DNA of 5,595 nucleotides from an uncultured Acholeplasmataceae bacterium. GTDB taxonomy: Bacteria > Bacillota_I > Bacilli_A > Acholeplasmatales > Acholeplasmataceae. The stretch spans positions 1 to 5,595 of the forward strand of contig CALKAH010000327.1 of the NCBI GenBank assembly GCA_937983315.1, read 5' to 3'. The notes below the pieces were generated by a model. The model had not been told where the DNA came from. It ran no database searches and was given only the letters and a program-made list of their open reading frames with translations. The position numbers and the translations under genes are program-made. This document shows positions 1 to 5,595 of this stretch, piece after piece. Position 1 is the first letter of the stretch. Each line of letters opens with the position of its first letter.

Positions 1-579
1 AAGATTCCTATTCAGTATGCGAATCGTCAAGGGAAATCGGATTCTCATATTCCGATGAAGATCAATAGCGCAAGCGTGATCCCCGTCATCTTTGCCCAAA
101 CCATTCTCTCCATTCCCTTAACCGTGATCGGTTTTACGGGTGGTGGTTCAGCAACAGGAATTGGTGCATGGATTAACAGTATCTTCAATTACCAAGAACC
201 TATCGGATTTATCCTCTATGTCATCTTGATTATTGTGTTCTCATTCTTCTATTCATTCTTAACCATCAACCCTGAGAAGATTGCTGAAAACTTAACAAAA
301 TCAAACGCCTATGTTCCCGGTATTCGTCCTGGTATTGAAACCAAGGACTTCATTGCGAAGCTCCTCTTCAAGATTACAGTCATCGGTACTGTCTATCTTG
401 TCGTACTCGCGATCTTACCGATCTTAACAACGATTGTTTTCGGATTCACCGGTAATGAAGCAAATGCGATCACATTAGGTGGAACCAGCTTACTGATTAT
501 TGTTGGGGTTGCCATTGAAACGACACAACAGGTAGAAGCAGACGCAAGTCAAACAGAATACAGTGGCATCTTTCGATAA
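1..579 (+). CDS. secY: Protein translocase subunit SecY, C-terminal part (5' end outside window)
   Basis: This is the central channel subunit of the Sec translocon in the cytoplasmic membrane, which exports unfolded preproteins and inserts membrane proteins. The frame is open from base 1 and ends at TAA 577-579, giving 192 residues of a protein usually about 430 long, so roughly TM7 to TM10 is present. The fragment opens with KIPIQYA, the SecY motif before the HIPMKIN segment (about residues 16-22). Hydrophobic spans lie at about 24-43, 67-88, 121-146 and 160-177. The cytosolic C5 loop carries NPEKIAENL and VPGIRPG (about 105-111), with the conserved Arg used in SecA/ribosome contact. GGTSLLIIVGVAIET is the typical TM10 signature. 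The first Met, at base 55, is internal and not the start. The gene precedes adk as in Bacillota spc operons. Nothing looks broken; the truncation is only the window edge. Confidence 0.97.
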   Translation, partial: KIPIQYANRQGKSDSHIPMKINSASVIPVIFAQTILSIPLTVIGFTGGGSATGIGAWINSIFNYQEPIGFILYVILIIVFSFFYSFLTINPEKIAENLTKSNAYVPGIRPGIETKDFIAKLLFKITVIGTVYLVVLAILPILTTIVFGFTGNEANAITLGGTSLLIIVGVAIETTQQVEADASQTEYSGIFR

Positions 580-580
580 A

Positions 581-597
581 AGGGGATTATGATCATG
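581..597 (+). promoter_or_regulatory. adk Shine-Dalgarno and start choice (two candidate ATGs)
   Basis: AGGGG at 581-585 follows directly on the secY stop. Two in-frame ATGs, at 589 and 595, compete. The second has the normal Shine-Dalgarno spacing and matches the family N-terminus; the first would add only Met-Ile. The second is preferred. Confidence 0.65.
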
Positions 598-1245
598 CGC
601 ATCATTCTGATGGGCCCTCCCGGTGTGGGCAAGGGTACAGAAGCAGAACTATTGGTGAAACATTATCAGATTCCACATATATCGACCGGACAAATTTTCC
701 GGGAGCTCTATAAAGATAATACAACCGTTGGTAAAATTGCTAAAGAATACATCGACCGTGGCGAACTTGTTCCTGATCATATCACGAATGAGATCGTCCG
801 TCATCGGTTGATGCACAAGGATTGCAAGAAGGGATTTCTCTTTGATGGCTATCCACGTAACATCGAACAAGCGAAAGCATTTGATGTTCTTCTCGATGAA
901 ATGGGTTGGAAGCTCAATGCGGTGATTAACATCGCAGCTCCTGACGAAGTTATCGTGAAGCGTATCGCAGGACGTCGAGTCTGCGAATCCTGTGGTGCTG
1001 TTTATCATATCACCAACAAAAAGCCCAAAGTAACAGGCATCTGTGATGTTGATGGTGGTAAACTTATTCAGCGTGCTGATGATATGGAAGAAACGGTTCA
1101 ACGAAGACTTCGTGTCTATAATGAACAAACTGCACCCGTCATCGGATACTACAGAAACAAAGGATCAATCGTGGAGATCGATGGTACACAATCGATCGAA
1201 ACAACCGATTCAACCATTAAGAAAGTATTAGGTGAGATGAATTGA
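595..1245 (+). CDS. adk: Adenylate kinase, long zinc-lid form
   Basis: Cytosolic enzyme catalysing ATP + AMP = 2 ADP, which keeps adenine nucleotides in balance. I place the start at ATG 595: this gives the family N-terminus MRIILMGPPG and lies 9 bases after the AGGGG at 581-585, whereas ATG 589 would sit only 3 bases after it. The product is 216 residues, usual for the long form. The P-loop GPPGVGKGT is at residues 7-15, the AMP-site STG at 30-32, DGYPR at 84-88, and the RRLRVYNEQT helix at 170-179. The LID domain has C130-x2-C133-x16-C150-x2-D153, the Cys3Asp zinc site seen in Gram-positive enzymes. Two usually conserved positions differ: E16 follows GKGT where Gln is expected, and Q33 follows STG where Asp is expected. 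It lies 15 bases after secY, and its stop overlaps the map start. Confidence 0.97.
   Translation: MRIILMGPPGVGKGTEAELLVKHYQIPHISTGQIFRELYKDNTTVGKIAKEYIDRGELVPDHITNEIVRHRLMHKDCKKGFLFDGYPRNIEQAKAFDVLLDEMGWKLNAVINIAAPDEVIVKRIAGRRVCESCGAVYHITNKKPKVTGICDVDGGKLIQRADDMEETVQRRLRVYNEQTAPVIGYYRNKGSIVEIDGTQSIETTDSTIKKVLGEMN
1230..1245 (+). promoter_or_regulatory. map ribosome binding site and TTG start overlapping the adk stop
   Basis: AGGTGAG at 1230-1236 lies inside the last adk codons, 5 bases before TTG 1242-1244. The TTG shares TGA 1243-1245 with the adk stop, so ribosomes ending adk can reinitiate on map. The weak start codon should keep map output below that of the ribosomal-protein genes. Confidence 0.8.
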
Positions 1246-2000
1246 TCTTAATCAAATCACAACGCGAAATTGAGTTGATGCGTGAAGCTGGACGCATCTT
1301 AGATTTAACGAGACAACTGCTTGAAAAACATATCAAGCCCGGTGTTTCTACGCTTCAACTCGATGCGCTCGCCGAAGAACATATTCGAAGTCTTGGAGCT
1401 ATTCCTTCATTCAAAGGTTATCATGGCTTTCCAGGATCCATCTGTACTTCCATCAATGAAGTTGTTGTTCACGGTATTCCTTCAATGAAGCATATTCTCA
1501 AAGAAGGAGACATTATTACCTTAGATTTTGGCGTCAATTACAAAGGATATCACGCTGATTCCGCAACCTCGTATCCCGTTGGACAAGTCAGTCCTGAGAT
1601 CAAGCAGCTCTTAGAGGTCACGGAAAAAAGTTTGTATATCGGATTAGAACAAGCAAAACCTGGCAATTATATATCCGATATATCCTACGCAATTGAAAGT
1701 TTCGTCAAACCCTTCGGGTATGGCATCGTCGAAGAATTCACCGGTCATGGTATCGGAAGAGATCTTCACGAAGAGCCCTACGTTCCCAATTTTGGAAAAC
1801 CGAAGCAAGGCCCGGTGATGAAACCGGGAATGACATTTTGCGTGGAACCGATGATTAATCTCGGTACGAAACGCGTAAAAATATTGTCTGATAATTGGAC
1901 AACAGTTACATCGGATCGCAAACCATCCGCTCACTTTGAGCACATGATTGTGATCACGGAAACTGGATATGAGATCTTAACCATTGCAAAGAAGGAGTGA
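1242..2000 (+). CDS. map: Type I methionine aminopeptidase
   Basis: Removes the initiator Met from nascent proteins whose second residue is small; it is a cytosolic, dinuclear-metal enzyme acting near the ribosome exit. The 252 residues match the type Ia length, with no N-terminal zinc-finger extension. All five metal ligands of the pita-bread fold are visible: D95 (TLDFG), D106 (HADSA), H169 (GHGIG), E202 (VEPM) and E233 (FEHM). The catalytic-pocket histidines H77 (VVVHG) and H176 (LHEEP) are also present. I accept TTG 1242 as the start: translation gives [19 protein letters not shown], the expected family N-terminus, and AGGTGAG lies 5 bases upstream. The next in-frame ATG (1278) would remove a conserved helix. 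TTG overlaps the adk TGA (TTGA), which implies translational coupling. FEHM replaces the more usual EHT after the last ligand. The gene sits between adk and infA, as in other Bacillota. Confidence 0.97.
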   Translation: MILIKSQREIELMREAGRILDLTRQLLEKHIKPGVSTLQLDALAEEHIRSLGAIPSFKGYHGFPGSICTSINEVVVHGIPSMKHILKEGDIITLDFGVNYKGYHADSATSYPVGQVSPEIKQLLEVTEKSLYIGLEQAKPGNYISDISYAIESFVKPFGYGIVEEFTGHGIGRDLHEEPYVPNFGKPKQGPVMKPGMTFCVEPMINLGTKRVKILSDNWTTVTSDRKPSAHFEHMIVITETGYEILTIAKKE

Positions 2001-2004
2001 ATCT

Positions 2005-2226
2005 ATGGCAAGAGAAGATTTAATCGAAGTCGAAGCGAAAGTCATCGAAGTGTTACCTAATACCAAGTTCAAGGTTGAACTTCTCCAGAACGGTCATATC
2101 GTTCTGGCACACGTATCTGGTAAAATCCGCATGAATAACATACGCATTTTACCTGGTGATAAAGTAACTGTAGAGTTATCACCATACGATCTAACACGCG
2201 GCCGCATCACGTACCGCCGCAAATAA
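2005..2226 (+). CDS. infA: Translation initiation factor IF-1
   Basis: IF-1 binds the A site of the 30S subunit and, with IF-2 and IF-3, directs correct initiator-tRNA selection. The product is 73 residues, one more than the E. coli protein; the extra residue lies in the LLQNGH turn. The whole protein is the single S1-like OB-fold: [50 protein letters not shown], then [11 protein letters not shown] 2005 is the start, because it gives the conserved MAREDLIE and has GAAGGAG (1991-1997) 7 bases upstream. An in-frame TTG at 1984 would add seven residues unlike the family and overlap map. The Shine-Dalgarno lies within the last map codons. The KOW-type ribosomal-like gene found between map and infA in Bacillus subtilis is absent. 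Confidence 0.97.
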   Translation: MAREDLIEVEAKVIEVLPNTKFKVELLQNGHIVLAHVSGKIRMNNIRILPGDKVTVELSPYDLTRGRITYRRK

Positions 2227-2238
2227 GGAGGAAATGAT

Positions 2239-2355
2239 ATGAAGGTTCGAGCATCAGTAAAAAAGAGAAGCGAAGACGATATCATCGTCAAGCGTAAAGG
2301 CAAAATTTATGTCATTAACAAGAAAAATAAAAGACATAATCAAAGACAAGGATAG
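2239..2355 (+). CDS. rpmJ: 50S ribosomal protein L36 (bL36), cysteine-free (C-minus) form
   Basis: Small 38-residue protein of the large subunit, bound to 23S rRNA. The start is ATG 2239, with AAGGAGG at 2225-2231 overlapping the infA stop; an ATG at 2234 runs straight into TGA. The N-terminus MKVRASVKK, central [10 protein letters not shown] and C-terminal QRQG are diagnostic. Typical L36 carries a C-x2-C-x12-C-x4-H zinc ribbon. Here the aligned positions are S11, D14 and N27, and only H33 remains, after a one-residue insertion near the end. No cysteine is left, so zinc cannot be held in the usual way. C-minus ribosomal paralogs are known in several bacteria, sometimes induced by zinc limitation. 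Here this copy occupies the normal operon slot between infA and rpsM, so it is probably the constitutive one. The gene is intact, TAG stop. Confidence 0.95.
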   Translation: MKVRASVKKRSEDDIIVKRKGKIYVINKKNKRHNQRQG

Positions 2356-2367
2356 TAGGAGGAAACT

Positions 2368-2733
2368 ATGGCAAGAATAGCAGGCGTTGACATTCCAAGC
2401 GACAAACGCGTCGTGGTTTCGTTAACTTATGTATACGGAATTGGATTACCCCTTTCCAAACAAATTTTAAAGGACGCAAACGTCAGTGAAGAAACTCGTG
2501 TCAAGAATTTGACCGAAGATGAACTTAACCGCATCCGTCAAGAAGTGACGAAGTATACCACCGAAGGTGACTTACGTCGTGAAATTACGCTCAACATCAA
2601 GCGTTTGATGGAAATCGGTTCTTATCGTGGCATTCGTCACCGCAAGGGATTGCCTGTACGTGGTCAAAATACCCGTAACAACGCGCGTACCAGAAAAGGT
2701 AAAGCTAAGGCAATCGCTGGTAAGAAGAAGTAA
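2368..2733 (+). CDS. rpsM: 30S ribosomal protein S13 (uS13)
   Basis: Protein of the 30S head that contacts 16S rRNA, the P-site tRNA and, through intersubunit bridges, the 50S subunit. The 121 residues match the family length. [14 protein letters not shown] opens the protein, followed by the YVYGIG motif (about 23-28) of the helix-two-turns-helix domain. The rRNA/tRNA-binding tail [20 protein letters not shown] starts near residue 88 and ends in the basic [11 protein letters not shown] extension. A TAGGAGG Shine-Dalgarno (2356-2362) lies 5 bases before ATG 2368. The gap from rpmJ is 12 bases and rpsK follows 14 bases after, as expected for the alpha-operon segment. Confidence 0.98.
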   Translation: MARIAGVDIPSDKRVVVSLTYVYGIGLPLSKQILKDANVSEETRVKNLTEDELNRIRQEVTKYTTEGDLRREITLNIKRLMEIGSYRGIRHRKGLPVRGQNTRNNARTRKGKAKAIAGKKK

Positions 2734-2747
2734 AGGAGGAATAGAAC

Positions 2748-3134
2748 ATGGCTAAGAAAAAGACAACCAAACGTAAGGTTAAAAAGAATATTCCCCTTGG
2801 TGTTGCACACATTCATACAACATTTAACAATACCATCGTCACCATCACCGATGTCGATGGCAACGCGATCGCATGGAGTAGTGCAGGTGCACTTGGCTTC
2901 AAAGGATCGAAAAAATCCACACCCTATGCAGCACAAATGTCTGCAGAAGCAGTTGCGAAAGCAGCAATGGATAATGGTATGATTAAAGTTGAAGTATCAG
3001 TTAAGGGACCTGGTCCAGGTCGCGAAGCAGCAATTCGTTCGCTTCAAGCAGCTGGATTAGAAATCACTGCAATCAAAGATGTAACACCCGTACCACACAA
3101 CGGATGCAGACCACCCAAACGTCCACGTGGCTAA
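2748..3134 (+). CDS. rpsK: 30S ribosomal protein S11 (uS11)
   Basis: Protein of the 30S platform, binding 16S rRNA next to S6/S18 and close to the mRNA exit and Shine-Dalgarno duplex. The product is 128 residues. After a lysine-rich head come [18 protein letters not shown] (about 18-35), [38 protein letters not shown] (about 83-99) and the closing [12 protein letters not shown]. The last residues are PRG rather than the common RRV; the codons are in frame and followed by TAA, so this looks like real variation. AAAGGAGGA (2732-2740) precedes ATG 2748 and overlaps the rpsM stop. In Bacillota rpoA follows directly, without rpsD, and that is the case here. Confidence 0.98.
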   Translation: MAKKKTTKRKVKKNIPLGVAHIHTTFNNTIVTITDVDGNAIAWSSAGALGFKGSKKSTPYAAQMSAEAVAKAAMDNGMIKVEVSVKGPGPGREAAIRSLQAAGLEITAIKDVTPVPHNGCRPPKRPRG

Positions 3135-3153
3135 TTTGAAGGAGGGGTAACTT

Positions 3154-4143
3154 GTGAAAGATTTAAAGTTTGAAAAACCAACCGCAGTTGAAGAAATATC
3201 TGTAGACGGTAATAAAGGGCGTTTCGTGATTAAACCCCTCGAAAGAGGATATGGGATTACCCTCGGTAATGCCTTAAGACGTGTGCTCCTTTCATCATTA
3301 CCAGGAGCAGCGATCGTTAACATCAAGATTGATGGCGTTGAACACGAATTCTCCACCATTGAAGGTGTCTATGAAGACGTGATGGGTATTGTCTTAAACT
3401 TAAAGAAGGTCATCTTCGCAGTTGATTCTAATGACCCTGACTTTGAACAAAAACTTGAACTCTATGCTGTCGGTGCTGGCCCAGTAACCGCCAAAGAATT
3501 CAATCATGTAGACGGTGTTGAAATTATCAACCCCAACCAAATCATCGCTAATCTCGCAGATAACGGCCGTTTAGCAATGGAAGTTACCGTTCGTCGTGGT
3601 GTTGGTTACGTTTCTGCTGAAAAGAATAAATATTTCTCAAGAAACGAAAAGAGCATCATCGCGATTGATGCGATATATACACCCGTCACCCGCGTGTCTT
3701 ATCATGTGGAAAAGACGAGAGGAGATGCCGATGAACTGATGCTTGAAATTGAAACCAATGGTGCGATTCAAGCAAAAGAATCACTCGCACTCGCATCCAA
3801 GATGTTGATCGATTACTTCTCTGTGATTGTTCAGATCAGTGAAAAGGCCGCATCAACAGACTTCATATTCGAACAAGAAGAAGAACCCACCAACAAGAAA
3901 CTCGACATGAAGATCGAACAACTCGACCTCTCGGTTCGTTTGTTCAACAGTTTAAAGCGTTCAGGCATTTACACCGTCGGACAAATTATTCGTTTGACCG
4001 AAGAAGATGTGATGCGTTTTAGAAGCCTCGGCAGAAAGTCTTTCAAGGAATTGAAAGAAAAGCTTGCTGAACACGGCTTAGAATTCGAAAACAGCGCGAA
4101 TAAAGAAGCAAAATTTCATTTAGACGATGAAGAGAAGGAGTAA
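3154..4143 (+). CDS. rpoA: DNA-directed RNA polymerase subunit alpha
   Basis: The alpha dimer nucleates RNA polymerase assembly and its C-terminal domain contacts UP elements and activators. GTG 3154 is the start, with a strong AAGGAGG (3139-3145) 8 bases upstream. The product is 329 residues. The N-terminal domain (about 1-232) begins with the ISVDGNKGRFVIKPLERG strand region and has the dimerisation/beta-binding helix GYGITLGNALRRVLLSSLPG (32-51); LRRGVGYV-like VRRGVGYVSAEKN (147-158) lies in the insert domain. After an acidic linker (EQEEEPTNKK) the C-terminal domain (about 255-312) shows LDLSVRLFNSLKR, with R262 and N265 matching DNA-contacting R265 and N268 of E. coli alpha, and SLGRKSFKELKEKL. 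It ends in a charged tail, FHLDDEEKE. The rplQ Shine-Dalgarno is inside its last codons. Confidence 0.98.
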   Translation: MKDLKFEKPTAVEEISVDGNKGRFVIKPLERGYGITLGNALRRVLLSSLPGAAIVNIKIDGVEHEFSTIEGVYEDVMGIVLNLKKVIFAVDSNDPDFEQKLELYAVGAGPVTAKEFNHVDGVEIINPNQIIANLADNGRLAMEVTVRRGVGYVSAEKNKYFSRNEKSIIAIDAIYTPVTRVSYHVEKTRGDADELMLEIETNGAIQAKESLALASKMLIDYFSVIVQISEKAASTDFIFEQEEEPTNKKLDMKIEQLDLSVRLFNSLKRSGIYTVGQIIRLTEEDVMRFRSLGRKSFKELKEKLAEHGLEFENSANKEAKFHLDDEEKE

Positions 4144-4146
4144 ATC

Positions 4147-4503
4147 ATGGCTTATAGTAGATTAAGAAGATCAAGCGATCAGAGAAAAGCCCTCCTTCGT
4201 GACCTCGTAACCGATATCATCATCAATGAACGTATCGTCACGACTGAAGCGAAGGCAAAAGAATTGAAGAAGCTCGCCGACAAGATGATCACTCTAGCAA
4301 AGGAAGGCACCCTTGCATCACGCAGATTGGCTGCTGAAACCGTTCGCTTTGAGGATGTTAAAGAAGGCCAAAATGCACTTCAAAAGTTATTCTCTGAACT
4401 CGGACCTCGCTACCAAGATCGCAAAGGTGGCTATACCCGTATCATTAAGACATTACCAAGACGTGGCGATGCTGCGCCAATGGCAATCATTGAATTTGTA
4501 TAA
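4147..4503 (+). CDS. rplQ: 50S ribosomal protein L17 (bL17)
   Basis: Large-subunit protein near the polypeptide exit tunnel, the conserved last gene of this operon. The product is 118 residues, the bacterial core length. The N-terminus [20 protein letters not shown] corresponds to the family's MAYRKLGR-type opening. Next come the helices around [23 protein letters not shown] (about 32-54), and the signature [14 protein letters not shown] (about 88-101), ending in PMAIIEFV. Start ATG 4147 lies only 3 bases after the rpoA stop, with AAGGAG (4135-4140) inside rpoA, so translation is likely coupled. An intrinsic terminator begins just after its stop. Confidence 0.97.
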   Translation: MAYSRLRRSSDQRKALLRDLVTDIIINERIVTTEAKAKELKKLADKMITLAKEGTLASRRLAAETVRFEDVKEGQNALQKLFSELGPRYQDRKGGYTRIIKTLPRRGDAAPMAIIEFV

Positions 4504-4506
4504 TTG

Positions 4507-4532
4507 AAACAGGCTCCGGCCTGTTTTTTTTT
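4507..4532 (+). terminator. Intrinsic terminator closing the ribosomal operon
   Basis: AAACAGGC (4507-4514) pairs with GCCTGTTT (4519-4526) as a perfect 8-bp stem around the tetraloop TCCG, closed by C-G. A run of nine T follows on the + strand (4524-4532, overlapping the end of the stem). It starts 4 bases after the rplQ stop. Confidence 0.93.
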
Positions 4533-4560
4533 GCTATCCATGTCATTTTAGGTGTAAAAT
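4531..4560 (+). promoter_or_regulatory. Probable sigma-A-type promoter for the downstream gene
   Basis: TAAAAT at 4555-4560 matches the -10 consensus at five of six bases. TTGCTA at 4531-4536, 18 bases upstream, is a weak -35 (four of six) that overlaps the end of the terminator T-run. Transcription would begin around 4567, leaving a very short leader of about 16 bases before GTG 4583. A separate promoter is expected because the terminator isolates this gene from the operon. Inferred from sequence match only. Confidence 0.55.
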
Positions 4561-4582
4561 AAGAGCTAAAGAGGGTGTTAAG

Positions 4583-5572
4583 GTGAGAAAAGAAGAACTA
4601 AAAGTATGGTATGATAAAAACCATTTATCTGATGAAAAGTATCGATTTGCAGAATCTTTTTTAGTGAGCATTGAAGGCTTTTTAGAAGAACATATGATGC
4701 ATGATCTTGATCATTTATCTACAGAAGAACTTGATGATGTCATCAGATACATGGTCATCACCAATCAAAACGATGTGCAAGACTTTATCGTGCTTATGCG
4801 TTACTATAAAATGATCAATCATCATGAAAACTTTATCCATCTCACCAAATATACAGGGGGCTATGGTGTCATTGAATCCATTTTAGCAAAGCTTACGAAG
4901 GTTGCAGGACAATCTGTTACTAAAGCCCTTTTAGAGCATTTGAACGTCCCTGTACTTGGAACATCTCCTCAAGAAATCACCTCATTTACAGCTCAGTTTA
5001 TCACATGGCTTGAAGATCACCTCGATGAGAATCAGATGAGACGAGTGCTTGCTGATAACCATCATCAAATACCGAAAGAAGCATTCATGGAAGAGAAAGT
5101 TTTGTATGAATCCTCACCCACATTAGAAGCCTATTTAAAGGATCTACATGCACGTAAAATTCAAGAACTTGAACGTTTTTATCATGAAGGTCGTGTCTGG
5201 TTTGAACAATCGATTACACCCGAAGTGATTGAGTATGTCAAATCGAATCAAGAGATTATGTCAGCGGTCTTAAAAGATGATGCGTTATACATCACAAAAA
5301 TTCCATACGACACTAAAGCCTATCTTGAAGCTAAGACTGAACAAGATGAAAATTACTATCTATGTCACTGTCCATTTGCAAGGGAAGCAATCAAACATCA
5401 AAAAGACAACATATCCGCCAATTGGTGTTATTGTAGTGGAGGATTTACAAAGTTTCCATTCGATATCATCTTCGATCAAGATTTAAACATCGAGATGCTT
5501 GCATCAGCTCTTCGTGGAGATGGGGCATGTCGCTTTAAGATTGATCTCAAGAATATTCCTTATAAACGATAA
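4583..5572 (+). CDS. Uncharacterised protein resembling the DUF6144 family, with a C-terminal CxC/CxC cluster
   Basis: Function unknown. The product is 329 residues and looks soluble: no signal peptide or membrane span. GTG 4583 is the start, with GAGGG (4571-4575) 7 bases upstream. Residues about 15-150 look helical and include SFLVSIEGFLEE and DDVIRYM. A middle stretch, DNHHQIPKEAF (158-168), is followed by QELERFYHEGRVWFEQ (194-209), ITPEVIEYVKSNQEI and ALYITKIPY. The C-terminal part holds all five cysteines: C261-x-C263 in YLCHCPFAREAI, C282-x-C284 in NWCYCSGGFTKFPFD, and C316 in RGDGACRFKI. The closing pattern LxGDxxCRFxI resembles that of V4R-like and ATC-hydrolase-like domains. The family assignment is from memory of the CHCP...CxCSxGF pattern, not a search. 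There are 15 histidines, so metal binding is possible but unproven. Sampled stretches appear AT-richer than the ribosomal genes. It is probably monocistronic. Confidence 0.85.
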   Translation: MRKEELKVWYDKNHLSDEKYRFAESFLVSIEGFLEEHMMHDLDHLSTEELDDVIRYMVITNQNDVQDFIVLMRYYKMINHHENFIHLTKYTGGYGVIESILAKLTKVAGQSVTKALLEHLNVPVLGTSPQEITSFTAQFITWLEDHLDENQMRRVLADNHHQIPKEAFMEEKVLYESSPTLEAYLKDLHARKIQELERFYHEGRVWFEQSITPEVIEYVKSNQEIMSAVLKDDALYITKIPYDTKAYLEAKTEQDENYYLCHCPFAREAIKHQKDNISANWCYCSGGFTKFPFDIIFDQDLNIEMLASALRGDGACRFKIDLKNIPYKR

Positions 5573-5576
5573 AAAG

Positions 5577-5595
5577 ACACATCGCTTGATGTGTT
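5577..5595. terminator. Hairpin at the right edge, probable (bidirectional) terminator, cut by the window
   Basis: ACACATC (5577-5583) pairs with GATGTGT (5588-5594) around a GCTT loop, 4 bases after the stop of the 329-residue gene. A run of five A precedes the left arm (5571-5575), and the window ends just as a T-run would begin. If T's follow, it terminates the + strand gene; the A-run would serve a converging - strand gene. Confidence 0.7.

Noticed and set aside
649..1128. 159-codon open frame on the - strand inside adk
   Set aside because: It is fully antisense to a convincing adenylate kinase, shows no recognisable domain and has no ribosome site that stands out; it is a shadow frame.
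1666..1685. Short AT-rich direct repeat (TATATCC-GA-TATATCC) that could look like an operator
   Set aside because: It lies in the middle of map, encodes ordinary residues of the protein, and is not near any start or promoter.
1644..1943. 99-codon - strand frame inside map, and similar - strand frames at 2094-2303, 2664-2936 and 3057-3359
   Set aside because: All lie antisense to intact core genes and have compositions expected of complementary reading; none resembles a known protein.
1984..2004. In-frame TTG upstream extension of infA
   Set aside because: It adds seven residues not seen in IF-1 and overlaps map, while ATG 2005 has ideal spacing to GAAGGAG and the expected N-terminus.
1..4503. 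A hidden new system within the ribosomal operon
   Set aside because: Every gene is a recognised core gene of expected length, with intergenic gaps of 19 bases or less; no room remains for another element.
1..5595. Possible alternative genetic code (TGA as Trp), given the Mollicutes-like look
   Set aside because: adk and map end at TGA at the family's expected C-termini and Trp is encoded by TGG throughout, so the standard bacterial code fits.

Overview
This window is ordinary core chromosome from a low-GC Gram-positive-type bacterium. It holds the distal part of the spc/alpha ribosomal-protein operon, followed by one separately transcribed gene of unknown function. The gene order secY-adk-map-infA-rpmJ-rpsM-rpsK-rpoA-rplQ, with no rpsD between rpsK and rpoA, is the Bacillota/Mycoplasmatota arrangement. 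TGA is used as a stop (adk, map), so the Mycoplasma/Spiroplasma code with TGA as Trp does not apply. Protein character and the cysteine-free L36 make me think of an Acholeplasma/Izemoplasma-like or Erysipelotrichia-like lineage. That placement is an impression, not a computed result.

Layout: positions 1-579 are the C-terminal half of SecY, cut by the window edge. Then come adenylate kinase (595-1245), methionine aminopeptidase (1242-2000, TTG start overlapping the adk stop), IF-1 (2005-2226), L36 (2239-2355), S13 (2368-2733), S11 (2748-3134), RNA polymerase alpha (3154-4143, GTG start) and L17 (4147-4503). All are on the + strand with gaps of 3 to 19 bases or a 4-base overlap, and a recognisable Shine-Dalgarno lies before each start. 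A strong intrinsic terminator at 4507-4532 closes the operon. Immediately after it, a plausible promoter drives a 329-residue protein (4583-5572) that resembles the uncharacterised DUF6144 family, with a C-terminal CxC...CxC cysteine cluster. A hairpin at the right edge (5577-5594) is probably its terminator.

The operon couples protein export (SecY), nucleotide balance (Adk), N-terminal Met removal (Map), translation initiation (IF-1), four ribosomal proteins and the RNA polymerase alpha subunit, so it sets the capacity of gene expression as a unit. I see no mobile element, CRISPR array, tRNA, rRNA or riboswitch, and no convincing evidence of an undescribed multi-gene system. The points most worth checking are the L36 that has lost its zinc cysteines, the paired substitutions at two normally invariant positions of Adk, and the cysteine-cluster protein at the right end.
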